64,000 bases of DNA from Albitalea sp966211955. GTDB lineage: Bacteria; Pseudomonadota; Gammaproteobacteria; Burkholderiales; Burkholderiaceae_C. The stretch lies in NCBI GenBank assembly GCA_966211955.1, contig CBIHOF010000027.1:6740-70739 (forward strand), read 5' to 3'. A model generated the notes under the pieces. The model saw only the letters and a list, made by a program, of their open reading frames with translations. It was not told the origin of the DNA and did no database searches. A program made the translations under genes and the position numbers. This document shows, one piece after another, positions 8,760 through 16,588 of this stretch (its first letter is position 1; each line of letters opens with the position of its first letter).

Positions 8760-10162
8760 GGATGTCCATGCGTTTCGTGTTGTCGTTGACTCCGTTGCTG
8801 GCACTGCTGCTCGTGGCTTGTGCCGGTGCGCCTGCAGAGGCGCCCACGCAGCCTCCGGCGCCTGCCCACTGGCCATTGGCCGCCGATGCAGGAGATGCCG
8901 TCGCCTGGGCGCCACTGCTCGACCCGGCCTTGCTGGCATTGCAGCAGCGCGCGCTCGAGGCCAACACCGACATCCGCCGCGCCGCACTCGCCTGGAACGC
9001 CGAGCAGATCCAGGTGAAGCAGCAGTCGCTGCGCCTCGTGCCGTCGCTCGGCCTCTCATACAGCGCCAACCGGCCGCTGCAATCGCGTGGGGCGACAGTC
9101 AATGTGGACGGTGTGCTGGTGCCTGTCGGCGACACGGCGCAGTGGACGCACAGCTATGGCGCCTCGATCGGCGCGTCGTACGAGCCGGACCTGTGGAATC
9201 GCCTGGCCCAGCTCGACAACCGGCAGGCGGCACTGGCCGAGGCCGCGCACAGCGACATTGCCGCGGCGCGCGTGAGCATCGCCAGCCAAGTGGCCGAGAG
9301 CTACTGGACGATCGTCGCCAACCAGCGCGTTGCCGCCATCGCCAGTGCCAGGCTCGAGCTGGCGGAGCGGGCCATACCGCTGGTGACGGCGCGCGTGCGC
9401 GAGGGCAAGCTGGTGCCTCTGGAGATCGACAAGGCCGCTGCCTCAGCGCTTGCGGCACGGCAGCAGCTCGCCGATGCCACGGCCGAGGCGGCGAAGGGGC
9501 GGGCAAGCCTTGCGAGATTGCTCGATGCACCGCCGCCCGGCCCCGAGGTGCTCGCCGCAGAGCTGCCCCTGTCGTTGCCGGCATGGGCGCCGGACGAGCC
9601 GGCGCAGGTGCTGGAACGCCGGCCCGACGTGCACCGTGCGCGCCTCGAGGTCGATGCAGCACTGGCCGACGCGCGCGCCACGCGCGCGGCCCGGTACCCG
9701 CAGCTGAGCTTCAGCGCCGGCATCGGCACGGGCGGCGTGCGGTTCCCGGATTGGCTCGATGCGCCGCTGCTGTCGCTGGCCTCGAACCTGACGGTGCCGC
9801 TCATCGACTGGCGCCGGCTCGACCTGCAGGAGGCACGCTCGCGCAATGCGCTGGACACGGCGGCCCTGAATCTGCGCGACAAGGTGCACGGCGCGCTGTC
9901 CGAGGTGCACGGCCTGATGATCGACCAGCGTCGCATCGCCAACACGCGTGCGGCCGCGGACAAGCAGCTGGAACAAACGCGTGAAGCCGAGCGCATCGCC
10001 CGGCTGAGGCACGACGTCGGTGCCATCGCATTGGCGGACTTGTTGCAGGCGCGCATTGCGAGCTCCGAGGCGGAACAGGCCGTCGAGCAGGCTCGGCTGG
10101 CCACCGTGCGCAACCGGCTGGCCTTGCTGCGCGCCCTGGCCATCGAGCCGCCGCGTTCGTGA
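8756..10162 (+). CDS. Outer-membrane efflux lipoprotein (TolC/NodT family)
   Basis: 468 residues with a lipoprotein signal: RFVLSLTPLLALLLVACAGAP, lipobox LVAC. Two internally similar halves of the TolC fold are visible, including YEPDLWNRLAQL and a second-half ARTARAARYPQLSFSAG region typical of NodT-type factors. It would complete the tripartite channel with the MacA/MacB pair. Start ATG 8756 overlaps the macB stop; an internal ATG at 8768 directly before RFVLSL is an alternative. A conserved box (g) begins 20 bp after its stop and belongs to the next gene. Confidence 0.9.
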   Translation: MRMSMRFVLSLTPLLALLLVACAGAPAEAPTQPPAPAHWPLAADAGDAVAWAPLLDPALLALQQRALEANTDIRRAALAWNAEQIQVKQQSLRLVPSLGLSYSANRPLQSRGATVNVDGVLVPVGDTAQWTHSYGASIGASYEPDLWNRLAQLDNRQAALAEAAHSDIAAARVSIASQVAESYWTIVANQRVAAIASARLELAERAIPLVTARVREGKLVPLEIDKAAASALAARQQLADATAEAAKGRASLARLLDAPPPGPEVLAAELPLSLPAWAPDEPAQVLERRPDVHRARLEVDAALADARATRAARYPQLSFSAGIGTGGVRFPDWLDAPLLSLASNLTVPLIDWRRLDLQEARSRNALDTAALNLRDKVHGALSEVHGLMIDQRRIANTRAAADKQLEQTREAERIARLRHDVGAIALADLLQARIASSEAEQAVEQARLATVRNRLALLRALAIEPPRS

Positions 10163-10182
10163 GGGCGCCCCGCACTCGGCGA

Positions 10183-10226
10183 CTCAGTGTTTACACTCTT
10201 TAAGTTGGTTTGACGGTCGAACTAAG
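10183..10226 (+). promoter_or_regulatory. Conserved box g, upstream of CE1-like esterase
   Basis: CTCAGTGTTTACACTC, TTTAAGTTGGTTTG, ACGGT, CGAACTAAG. It aligns along its length with box b when both are read toward their genes, and it is the only plus-strand copy, which fixes the element's orientation. The half-sites TTGGTTTG and CGAACTAA are separated by 5 bp. It ends directly at ATG 10227. Confidence 0.75.
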
Positions 10227-11174
10227 ATGCGGCGCCGACCAAAGCCACGCATGAAGCCACGCCTCGCCCAACTCCTGGTCTGCGCCGGCCTGTCCTTCGC
10301 CGCGATGGCGGTGAAGGCGCAGGATGATCGCAGCGTCAATCCTGAAACCGCACGCGCCAACTTCGCCTCACCGGTGAACCTCGGCCCCGACGATGTGGCT
10401 GCATTCGCGCCGGTGCCGGCCGGCTTTGCCGACGCGGCGCAGGGCGTGCCGCATGGCCAGGTTGAGGAGTTCAGCTACGACTCGCGCGTGACCGGCACCC
10501 GCCGCAAAGCCAGCGTCTACCTGCCCGCCGGCTACTCGGCCAGGCAGAAGTACCCGGTGCTCTATCTGCTGCACGGCATCGCCGGCAACCACGACGAGTG
10601 GCGTGGCTATGTTCGCGCCGACACCATCCTCGACAACGTGATCGCGGCCAGTAAGACGGTGCCGATGATCGTCGTGATGCCCAACGGGCGCGCCTTGCCG
10701 GACGATCGCCCGCCGGCGCCTGATCGTGTGTTCACACCGGAGAACGCCGCCGGCTTTTCCCGCTTCGAGCGTGACTTGCTCGACGATCTGATTCCCGCCA
10801 TCGACGCGAAGTACGCGACCTTCGCCGACCGGGGGCACCGCGCCATCGCCGGACTCTCGATGGGCGGCGGACAGGCGCTGAACTTCGGGCTGGGCCACCT
10901 CGACGTGTTCGCCTGGGTGGGGGGCTTCTCGTCGGCGCCCAACACCCGAGCCCCGAGAGAGCTGCTGCCCGACGCCGGCGCCGCGCGCCGAAAGCTCTCG
11001 CTCCTGTACCTGTCGTGCGGCAACCAGGACGGCTTGATCAAGGTCTCGCAGGGCGTGCATCGCTACCTGAAGGACCAGGGCATCGCGCATGTCTGGAACG
11101 TGGACGCGCACGGCCATGAGCGCGAGAGCTGGGCCGAGAACCTCTACCACTTCTCCCAGCGGATCTTCCGTTGA
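10227..11174 (+). CDS. CE1-like secreted esterase (feruloyl / acetyl esterase family)
   Basis: Alpha/beta-hydrolase of the esterase-D/CE1 type, about 307 residues from ATG 10251 or 315 from ATG 10227. A signal peptide (LAQLLVCAGLSFAAMAVKAQ) is followed by a Ser hydrolase fold: YPVLYLLHGIAGNHDEW (oxyanion strand), AIAGLSMGGGQALNFGL with the nucleophile Ser, and VWNVDAHGHERESW with the His. Characterised relatives remove feruloyl or acetyl groups from plant wall polysaccharides. Box g ends at the first ATG, so ATG 10227 would give an almost leaderless message; ATG 10251 begins the more usual signal peptide. The dehydrogenase gene follows 70 bp downstream. Confidence 0.82.
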   Translation: MRRRPKPRMKPRLAQLLVCAGLSFAAMAVKAQDDRSVNPETARANFASPVNLGPDDVAAFAPVPAGFADAAQGVPHGQVEEFSYDSRVTGTRRKASVYLPAGYSARQKYPVLYLLHGIAGNHDEWRGYVRADTILDNVIAASKTVPMIVVMPNGRALPDDRPPAPDRVFTPENAAGFSRFERDLLDDLIPAIDAKYATFADRGHRAIAGLSMGGGQALNFGLGHLDVFAWVGGFSSAPNTRAPRELLPDAGAARRKLSLLYLSCGNQDGLIKVSQGVHRYLKDQGIAHVWNVDAHGHERESWAENLYHFSQRIFR

Positions 11175-11244
11175 GCCGGCCCGTGGACTCGCAGCGAAGC
11201 GCCCGCGGGCGGCGTGCGTCGGTCGGACATGAGACGGGCGCCCG

Positions 11245-12021
11245 ATGGACCTGCATCTGAAGGACAAGGTGGTCGTCGTCACCGGCGGCGGCGATGGCAT
11301 CGGCGCGGCGATCTGCAGGCAGCTGGTCCGCGAAGAGGCCATTCCCGTGCTGCTGGACGCGCAGCCGTTGCCGCTGTCCTTCGAGCAGGAGCTGCGTTCG
11401 CAGCAGCAGCGCTGGGCCTTCTTCCTCGTGGAGATGACCGACGAGGCCGCCTGCCGCCAGGCGGTGGTGCAGGCGGTGTCGCGCTTCGGCGCCATCGACG
11501 GCCTCGTGAACAACGCCGGTGTGAACGACGGGGTCGGCCTGGAGGCCGGCTGCGAGGCCTTCCGCCGATCGCTCGAGGCGAACCTGGTGCACTGCTACCT
11601 GATGGCCCACCTGTGCATGCAGCAGCTGCTTCGACGGCGCGGCGCCATCGTCAACATCGCGTCGAAGACTGCGCTGACCGGCCAGGGCGGCACGAGCGGC
11701 TACGTGGCGGCCAAGGCGGGGCTGCTCGGGCTGACGCGCGAATGGGCCACCTCGCTGGCACCGAAAGGCGTGCGGGTGAATGCCGTCCTGCCGGCCGAGG
11801 TGATGTCGCCGAGGCACCGGCGCTTGCTGTCCACCCGGCCGCATGAGGAAGCGGCGCTCGCCGACATCGCGCGCCGCATTCCATTGGGCCAGCGCATGAC
11901 CACCGACCAGGAAATCGCCGATCAGGTGGTGTTCCTGCTTTCGGACCGCTCGTCGCACACCACGGGGCAGTGGCTGCATCCGGACGGCGGGTACATGCAC
12001 CTGGACCGCGTGCTGCCCTGA
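11245..12021 (+). CDS. Short-chain dehydrogenase, L-fucose dehydrogenase-like
   Basis: 258 residues, cytoplasmic Rossmann enzyme. TGGGDGIG (13-20) is the NAD(P) binding turn, NNAG follows strand 4, and the catalytic set is Ser140, Tyr153 and Lys157 (YVAAK). The N-terminus MDLHLKDKVVVVTGG resembles proteobacterial SDRs annotated as L-fucose dehydrogenase, which oxidise L-fucose to the lactone. That function is inference, but it fits a locus with two fucosidases; no other fucose-pathway gene is in the window. It probably shares a transcript with the CE1-like esterase under box g. Confidence 0.8.
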   Translation: MDLHLKDKVVVVTGGGDGIGAAICRQLVREEAIPVLLDAQPLPLSFEQELRSQQQRWAFFLVEMTDEAACRQAVVQAVSRFGAIDGLVNNAGVNDGVGLEAGCEAFRRSLEANLVHCYLMAHLCMQQLLRRRGAIVNIASKTALTGQGGTSGYVAAKAGLLGLTREWATSLAPKGVRVNAVLPAEVMSPRHRRLLSTRPHEEAALADIARRIPLGQRMTTDQEIADQVVFLLSDRSSHTTGQWLHPDGGYMHLDRVLP

Positions 12022-12057
12022 GGTCGGCGGCGCGATTGCAAAAGAGAAGGTCTCGCC

Positions 12058-13875
12058 ATGCAACATCGATCCCGGACCCGTCCACTCGCCGCTGCCTTCG
12101 GCCTGCTGCTGGCCTGCTCCGCCGGCGCCCAGCCAGCCGGCCCGGTCAACCTGGAGCAGGTGACGGTGGTGGGCAAGAAGGCCGAGGTGTCCAAGTGGTT
12201 CCAGGCCGAGAGCCAGCACTTCATCATCTATTCGGATGCAAGGGAGGAAGACGTCAGCCAGTTGCTGGACAACCTGGAAAAGCTGGACCATCTGCTGCGC
12301 ATCTACACCCAGCCCATCGGCCGCGCCGAGCCGCAGGAACCCAAGCTGACGCTCTATTTCCTCGGCCGCCTCTCGGACCTGCGGGAGCTTGGCGAGGACA
12401 TGCCGGCCGACGCCGTCGGCCTGTACAGCAGTTGCGTGTCCGGCGTGCGCGGCTTCGGCGTGCACCTTGAACGCATTGCGAGCCTCGGCGACCAGCAGTT
12501 GGAGAAGGAGCCCCTGAACGAGACGCTGTCCTATGTGTTCGAGGCCTATGCGCGCCACTTCCTGTACCGCCACACCGACATCCGCAGCCCGGCGTTCTTC
12601 ATCGACGGGTTGGCGCTGTACTTCTCCAGCGTGCGGTTCTCGCCGCAGCAGATGGTGGTGGGCCGCGTGCCCGACACCGTGGTCGGCTACCTGAGGTTCC
12701 TCGGCCAAGGGCGCAGGTACAGCCTGGAATACGAGGACGTCCTGCAGGAAAACCTCGCCCACGCGCGCAACTACGGCGGCGACGCCGGCGTGCACCTCGA
12801 GTTCGAGGCCAGGTCCTGGCTGTTGACGCACTACATGCTGTCGTCGGATGACAGGCGCAAGCGCCTGAGCCGCTATCTCGCGTTGGTCGCCGCCGGCACG
12901 GCCCCGATAGCGGCCTTCGAGCGCGCCTTCGACATGAAGACCGCCGACATCGGCACGGTGTTGTGGCGCTACGAGCGCAAGGGCATGGAGGTCCTGCGGG
13001 TCGCGCCTCCTTCCCTGCCGAGCGCGCGCGTGAGCTTGCGCAGCATGCCGCTTGCGGCCGGCGAGTTCGTGCTGGCGGATGCGGCATTGAAATCCTGCCC
13101 GGGCCGCAAGGCCGGCGAGTCGCTGCTGAAGAAGATCACCGACCTGGCCGGCCGATTGCCCAACGACAAGTTGGGCCGCCTCGCCCTCAGCCGGGCACAG
13201 ATCGACTGGGGTGACCCGCAGGATGCCCTGCCTCGCCTGGAAGCCCTGCTGCAGCAGGACGGGAGCAACGTCGAGGCGGAGCTCCTGGCCGGCATGGCGA
13301 ACCTGCGCATGGCCGCTGCCGTCGAAGGCGATGCCAGGCGTGCCCGACTCCAGTCGGCGCAGCGCCACCTCCAGCGCGCGCGTGGGCTGGACCCTCGGTC
13401 ACCCGAAGTGGCCCTGGCCGCCTTCAGGGCCGACGTGGCGTCTTCGGACGCACCGGACGACGCGGCGCTGTCGGGCGTCGCATCGGCCTGGCAGGCGGCG
13501 CGCGACGTCGACGCGCTCGCGAAGTCGGCGGTGCTGGCGAGTGCCTACGCTGGACGTGCGGACGAAGCCCACCAGGCGCTCGCGCCGCTTGCGCAGGACA
13601 CGCGCGACAAGCCCATGGCCGAATGGGCCCGGCAGTGGCGCAGCCGCCTTGAAACCGGAGTGACCCGCGCCGACATCCTGGCCGAGATGCGCCGCATGGC
13701 GACCCCCGACACGGCGTTCAAGGAGTGGACCATCGACAAGAAGAGCGTGCTGCTGAAGGTCGAACGCAGCCACGGCCTGGAGGCCGCCAACTCCTTCATG
13801 AAAGCGGGCCAGGACAAGGATGGACAGGCCCCGCCGGCAGGCCCGATGGATGGTGGCCCCAAGAACGGACGGTAA
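12058..13875 (+). CDS. Exported protein with degenerate peptidase-MA-like domain and TPR-like C-terminus
   Basis: 605 residues, function unknown. A signal peptide (HRSRTRPLAAAFGLLLACSAGAQ) precedes a segment WFQAESQHFIIYSDA typical of the DUF1570/peptidase-MA group, and PAFFIDGLALYFSSVRF corresponds to the place where active members have an EGLAEYF-type motif. The expected HExxH is missing; the aligned helix reads LSYVFEAYARHFL, so the domain is probably inactive. The C-terminal third is Ala/Leu-rich with repeated helical pairs that look like TPRs. AGAAGG lies before ATG 12058. It follows the dehydrogenase by 36 bp and converges on the SGNH gene. Confidence 0.7.
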   Translation: MQHRSRTRPLAAAFGLLLACSAGAQPAGPVNLEQVTVVGKKAEVSKWFQAESQHFIIYSDAREEDVSQLLDNLEKLDHLLRIYTQPIGRAEPQEPKLTLYFLGRLSDLRELGEDMPADAVGLYSSCVSGVRGFGVHLERIASLGDQQLEKEPLNETLSYVFEAYARHFLYRHTDIRSPAFFIDGLALYFSSVRFSPQQMVVGRVPDTVVGYLRFLGQGRRYSLEYEDVLQENLAHARNYGGDAGVHLEFEARSWLLTHYMLSSDDRRKRLSRYLALVAAGTAPIAAFERAFDMKTADIGTVLWRYERKGMEVLRVAPPSLPSARVSLRSMPLAAGEFVLADAALKSCPGRKAGESLLKKITDLAGRLPNDKLGRLALSRAQIDWGDPQDALPRLEALLQQDGSNVEAELLAGMANLRMAAAVEGDARRARLQSAQRHLQRARGLDPRSPEVALAAFRADVASSDAPDDAALSGVASAWQAARDVDALAKSAVLASAYAGRADEAHQALAPLAQDTRDKPMAEWARQWRSRLETGVTRADILAEMRRMATPDTAFKEWTIDKKSVLLKVERSHGLEAANSFMKAGQDKDGQAPPAGPMDGGPKNGR

Positions 13876-13895
13876 GTCCGTCATCCCGCCGCGAA

Positions 13896-15197
13896 TCAGC
13901 GCTGCTTCAAGAGCCCTTGCAGCGTCGGGTCCATCGCGCGCTGCCAGATTGCATAGCCCTTCGCGTTCGGGTGCAGCAGGTCGGGCATGATGGCCCGGTC
14001 CAGCGTGCCGTCGCGGTTGAGCAGCGCGTCATTGATGTCGAGGAAGTAGACCGACTGTCCATCGGCGTACCCGGCGATGATCTTGTTGACTCGTTCGTTG
14101 AGGCCGCGCAGGAAGTCGTCAGGCTTTTCGCCGCGCGGGAAGATCGCGAGCAGCAGCACCTTCGTTTTCGGCATCCGCTGGCGGATTTCCTGGATGAGCC
14201 GCTTGATGCCCTTGGCCGTCGTCTGCGGGTCCTCGGCGCGGTGGCCGGTGTTGTTGGTGCCGATCATCATGACCGCCACCTTGGGCGAGATGCCGTCGAT
14301 CTCGCCGTGCTGCAGCCGCCACAGCACGTTCTCCGTGCGGTCTCCGCCGAAGCCCAGCGCCAGCGCATGGCGCTCGGCGTAGTGGTGCCGCCAGACCTCT
14401 GCGCCGTCCTTCTCCCAGCCTTGCGTGATGGAGTCGCCGATGAAGACGATCTCGGGGCCGGTTCCCGCGGCCAGCAGCGTGGCCTTTTCCTGCAGCTTCT
14501 GCTCGTGGCGCGGCATCCACCAGCCGACGGCCCACGATTCATCCAAGGTGGCCGGCGTGACGGATTCCGTGCGGTAGTCCGGGCAGGCGATGCCGGGCTT
14601 GGCGGCGCGCGTGATTCGAACGTTGGCGACGCTGACCCGGCCGGTGCCGGTGCCTTCGAGGGAGAAGGGCAGTTGCACCTTGGAGAAGTTCGCGCCGTCG
14701 CGCACGAAGCAGCTCATCGCGAAGGCCATGTGCTGCCAGCCCTTGGCGATCGACGGACGCAGTCGCACGGCGCGCTCGCAGCCATCGCCGCAAGCCAGCT
14801 TGACCTTGACTGCGCCGTTGGCGAGGTCTGCAGCATCGAGGTCGAATTCAAGCGTGCCGCCGAGATAGGGCCGCAGGTCCAGCGGTTGCCGGCTCTCGAA
14901 CCGAAGCATGGATTGCCACAGGTCCTTCCAGTCGAAGAGCACGGCCTCGCGCAGGCCGGCGCTGTTGCTGTGGGCCGTGGCGGCGGCCAGGCTTGCCTGC
15001 GCGTATTCAGCGCTGGGCCTGGGCGCGACGACGCTGTCGCCGGTCAACTCGGACTGGTTTTCCCAGTGGCCGACTCGGACGCGCCACGCGGCGGGGTCCG
15101 CAGGAAGGATGACGATGTCGGCGCTGGCTTGCGCCCAGGCGAGGGCGGCGCACGCAGCGAGCGCTGCGCCCAGGAGACTGGAGCGAATGAACTTCAT
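13896..15197 (-). CDS. SGNH/GDSL hydrolase 1 with N-terminal beta-sandwich (probable xyloglucan-type acetyl esterase)
   Basis: 433 residues, secreted (KFIRSSLLGAALAACAALAWAQ). The C-terminal half is an SGNH hydrolase: VFIGDSITQGWEKDG with the catalytic Ser near 255, GFGGDRTENVLWRL (Gly block), MMIGTNNTGHR (Asn block) and DLLHPNAKGYAIW with the Asp/His pair. Residues 30-220 look like a carbohydrate-binding beta-sandwich. A close relative lies at 38799-40121. Family members deacetylate plant polysaccharides or sugars; O-acetyl-galactosyl of xyloglucan is an inference from context. ATG 15197 begins the signal peptide and sits 10 bp after box b, leaving little leader for an SD. Confidence 0.87.
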   Translation of the reverse strand: MKFIRSSLLGAALAACAALAWAQASADIVILPADPAAWRVRVGHWENQSELTGDSVVAPRPSAEYAQASLAAATAHSNSAGLREAVLFDWKDLWQSMLRFESRQPLDLRPYLGGTLEFDLDAADLANGAVKVKLACGDGCERAVRLRPSIAKGWQHMAFAMSCFVRDGANFSKVQLPFSLEGTGTGRVSVANVRITRAAKPGIACPDYRTESVTPATLDESWAVGWWMPRHEQKLQEKATLLAAGTGPEIVFIGDSITQGWEKDGAEVWRHHYAERHALALGFGGDRTENVLWRLQHGEIDGISPKVAVMMIGTNNTGHRAEDPQTTAKGIKRLIQEIRQRMPKTKVLLLAIFPRGEKPDDFLRGLNERVNKIIAGYADGQSVYFLDINDALLNRDGTLDRAIMPDLLHPNAKGYAIWQRAMDPTLQGLLKQR

Positions 15198-15207
15198 GGC
15201 GCATGAT

Positions 15208-15252
15208 ATGAGTTCGAGCGTCAAACGAAATAAATCGGCGTAGATACCTAAG
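15208..15252 (-). promoter_or_regulatory. Conserved box b, upstream of SGNH hydrolase 1
   Basis: Minus strand: CTTAGGTATCTACGCC, GATTTATTTCGTTTG, ACGCT, CGAACTCAT. Half-sites GTTTG and CGAAC are spaced by 5 bp. The box ends 10 bp before the ATG of the SGNH gene. Confidence 0.78.
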
Positions 15253-15344
15253 ATGATGCGCACCAGTTCGGCGGACCGGGCAACGGCCAGTTCGCGGTGG
15301 GGGACATGAACACGCCGGGCGAGGTGTACATGAGCACCGTGGGA
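15252..15344 (+). pseudogene. Relic of the C-terminus of a second GH74 xyloglucanase
   Basis: Plus-strand codons from 15252 read DDAHQFGGPGNGQFAVGDMN then TPGEVYMSTVG before the frame leaves the family. This is the GH74 C-terminal signature: the intact GH74 gene of this window ends similarly with INDDAHRYGRLLSMAAD, then VLYLAPHGRGVMMG. There is no start, no upstream GH74 sequence (box b abuts directly) and no terminal RG-I-x-YG, so it is a fragment. It ends where the small coiled-coil gene on the other strand ends. Confidence 0.7.
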
Positions 15345-15350
15345 GACCGC

Positions 15351-15710
15351 TTACGCTCGCCGCTCGAAGGGCTGCGTGTCCTGGAATCCGTCGTCGGTCG
15401 GATCCTTCGTCGTGACGATTGCTGCCAGGCGCGGCAGCGATGCGAGGCGGCTCTTGAGGTCGACGACGCGTTGACGGCTGTGCTGCGCCAACCGCTCGGC
15501 TTTCAACCTCACGATCTCGGTCTTCAGCGAGGTGATCTCTGCGCTGCCCTTGGCGATGTGTCGTTGGACGAAGACCTGCAACTGGCGTTGGTACGCCGCC
15601 TGCCACTGCACGAAGCGTCGGCGATGGTATGCACTGCTGGCCAGCCATCCACCGAGCGCCGTGGCCACCGGTACCACCACGCAAGCGACGACGGTTTCGG
15701 CGCTCAACAT
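15351..15710 (-). CDS. Small membrane-anchored coiled-coil protein, unknown function
   Basis: 119 residues. One N-terminal membrane helix (AETVVACVVVPVATALGGWLA, roughly 4-23) is followed by a charged helix (about 28-95) with heptad-like spacing, then a short acidic tail. No catalytic motif seen. Its ATG (15710) overlaps the end of the HD-GYP gene by 7 bp, so the two are translationally coupled and probably act together. It could be a membrane partner or localiser of the phosphodiesterase (inference). Confidence 0.65.
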   Translation of the reverse strand: MLSAETVVACVVVPVATALGGWLASSAYHRRRFVQWQAAYQRQLQVFVQRHIAKGSAEITSLKTEIVRLKAERLAQHSRQRVVDLKSRLASLPRLAAIVTTKDPTDDGFQDTQPFERRA

Positions 15711-16462
15711 GACGTGCTCCGAAGGGCGGGGCGGCTGGCCTCGATGCCGCGATGGCGCAAGTGCAGTCGCAGGCGCTCCTGGACTTCGCCAAGATCGCCG
15801 AGTGCCGCCACCGACGGCAGTTGGAAGCTCGCGTACTGCGGGTCGTCGTGCTCGGCCGACGACGAGGTGCTCCAGGTCCACTGGTGCCCCCACACCTCGA
15901 TCACGGACATGAGGGCGTGGACGCAGCGAGGGTCGAATTGCATGCCGCTGCGCTGGATGATGTAGGTCAGCGCGACGTCGGTCGACCAGGCACGCTTGTA
16001 GGCGCGCCGGCTGGTGAGGGCGTCGAAGACGTCGGCGACCGCCACGATGCGGGCTGCCAGCGGAATGCTCTGCCCGCGAAGGCCGAAGGGGTAGCCGGTG
16101 CCGTCCCACCACTCGTGGTGCAGGAGGGCCACGAGCACCGCTTCGCTTTGCTCTCGCTCGTCCATGGGCTGCAGCGCCAGGGTGGTGGCGCCGAGGACGC
16201 AATGCAGGTTCATTGCCTCGCGCTCAGCGGCGCTCAGGGTGGATGGCTTTTCCACGATCTGGCGGCCCACCAGGAGCTTGCCCACATCGTGGGTGCGCGC
16301 TGCGGATTCGATGCTTGCGCGTTGTACCTCCGGCAGGCCCATGAAACTGCAGATGTGTCCGGCGAGCCACGCCGTCCGGCCGCCATGGGTGAGTGTCTTG
16401 ACCATTGATCGATTGCATCGTTGCAGCAATGCGATCCTGGACGTTGCGGCGGCGGAAGACAT
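15704..16462 (-). CDS. HD-GYP domain protein (probable cyclic-di-GMP phosphodiesterase)
   Basis: 252 residues, soluble, no sensor domain. The HD-GYP core is complete: the helix HGGRTAWLAGHICSFMGL carries the first His, ARTHDVGKLLV is the HD-x-GK motif, LLHHEWWDGTGYPFGLRG is the HH...GYP motif, and ARIVAVADVFDALTSRRAYK is the final family signature. Family members hydrolyse cyclic-di-GMP, linking motile and surface-attached states. The last about 50 residues are extra and unassigned. It lies between two box-controlled glycan genes but has no box of its own. Confidence 0.85.
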   Translation of the reverse strand: MSSAAATSRIALLQRCNRSMVKTLTHGGRTAWLAGHICSFMGLPEVQRASIESAARTHDVGKLLVGRQIVEKPSTLSAAEREAMNLHCVLGATTLALQPMDEREQSEAVLVALLHHEWWDGTGYPFGLRGQSIPLAARIVAVADVFDALTSRRAYKRAWSTDVALTYIIQRSGMQFDPRCVHALMSVIEVWGHQWTWSTSSSAEHDDPQYASFQLPSVAALGDLGEVQERLRLHLRHRGIEASRPALRSTSC

Positions 16463-16534
16463 GACGGAACCGCGACGATTGCGCTACCGAGCGTCGTTGG
16501 CTTCGTCGTTGCGTTATCAGTCGCCGAAAGGGCA

Positions 16535-16576
16535 GGCACGGCCGCCGCCGGAAGGCAGGAAGCAAGAGGCCGTGCC
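16535..16576 (-). terminator. Long-loop inverted repeat after GH9 enzyme 1
   Basis: GGCACGGCC (16535-16543) pairs perfectly with GGCCGTGCC (16568-16576) across 24 nt, 12 bp beyond the GH9 stop codon. No U tract is evident, so the role is uncertain. Confidence 0.35.
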
Positions 16577-16588
16577 AGCTTCAACACC

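Noticed and set aside
4006..10162. Halogenase plus MacAB-TolC as a halogenated natural-product cluster
   Set aside because: No synthetase, precursor or tailoring genes are present; the halogenase belongs to the receptor-associated type and the efflux genes are a separate tight operon.
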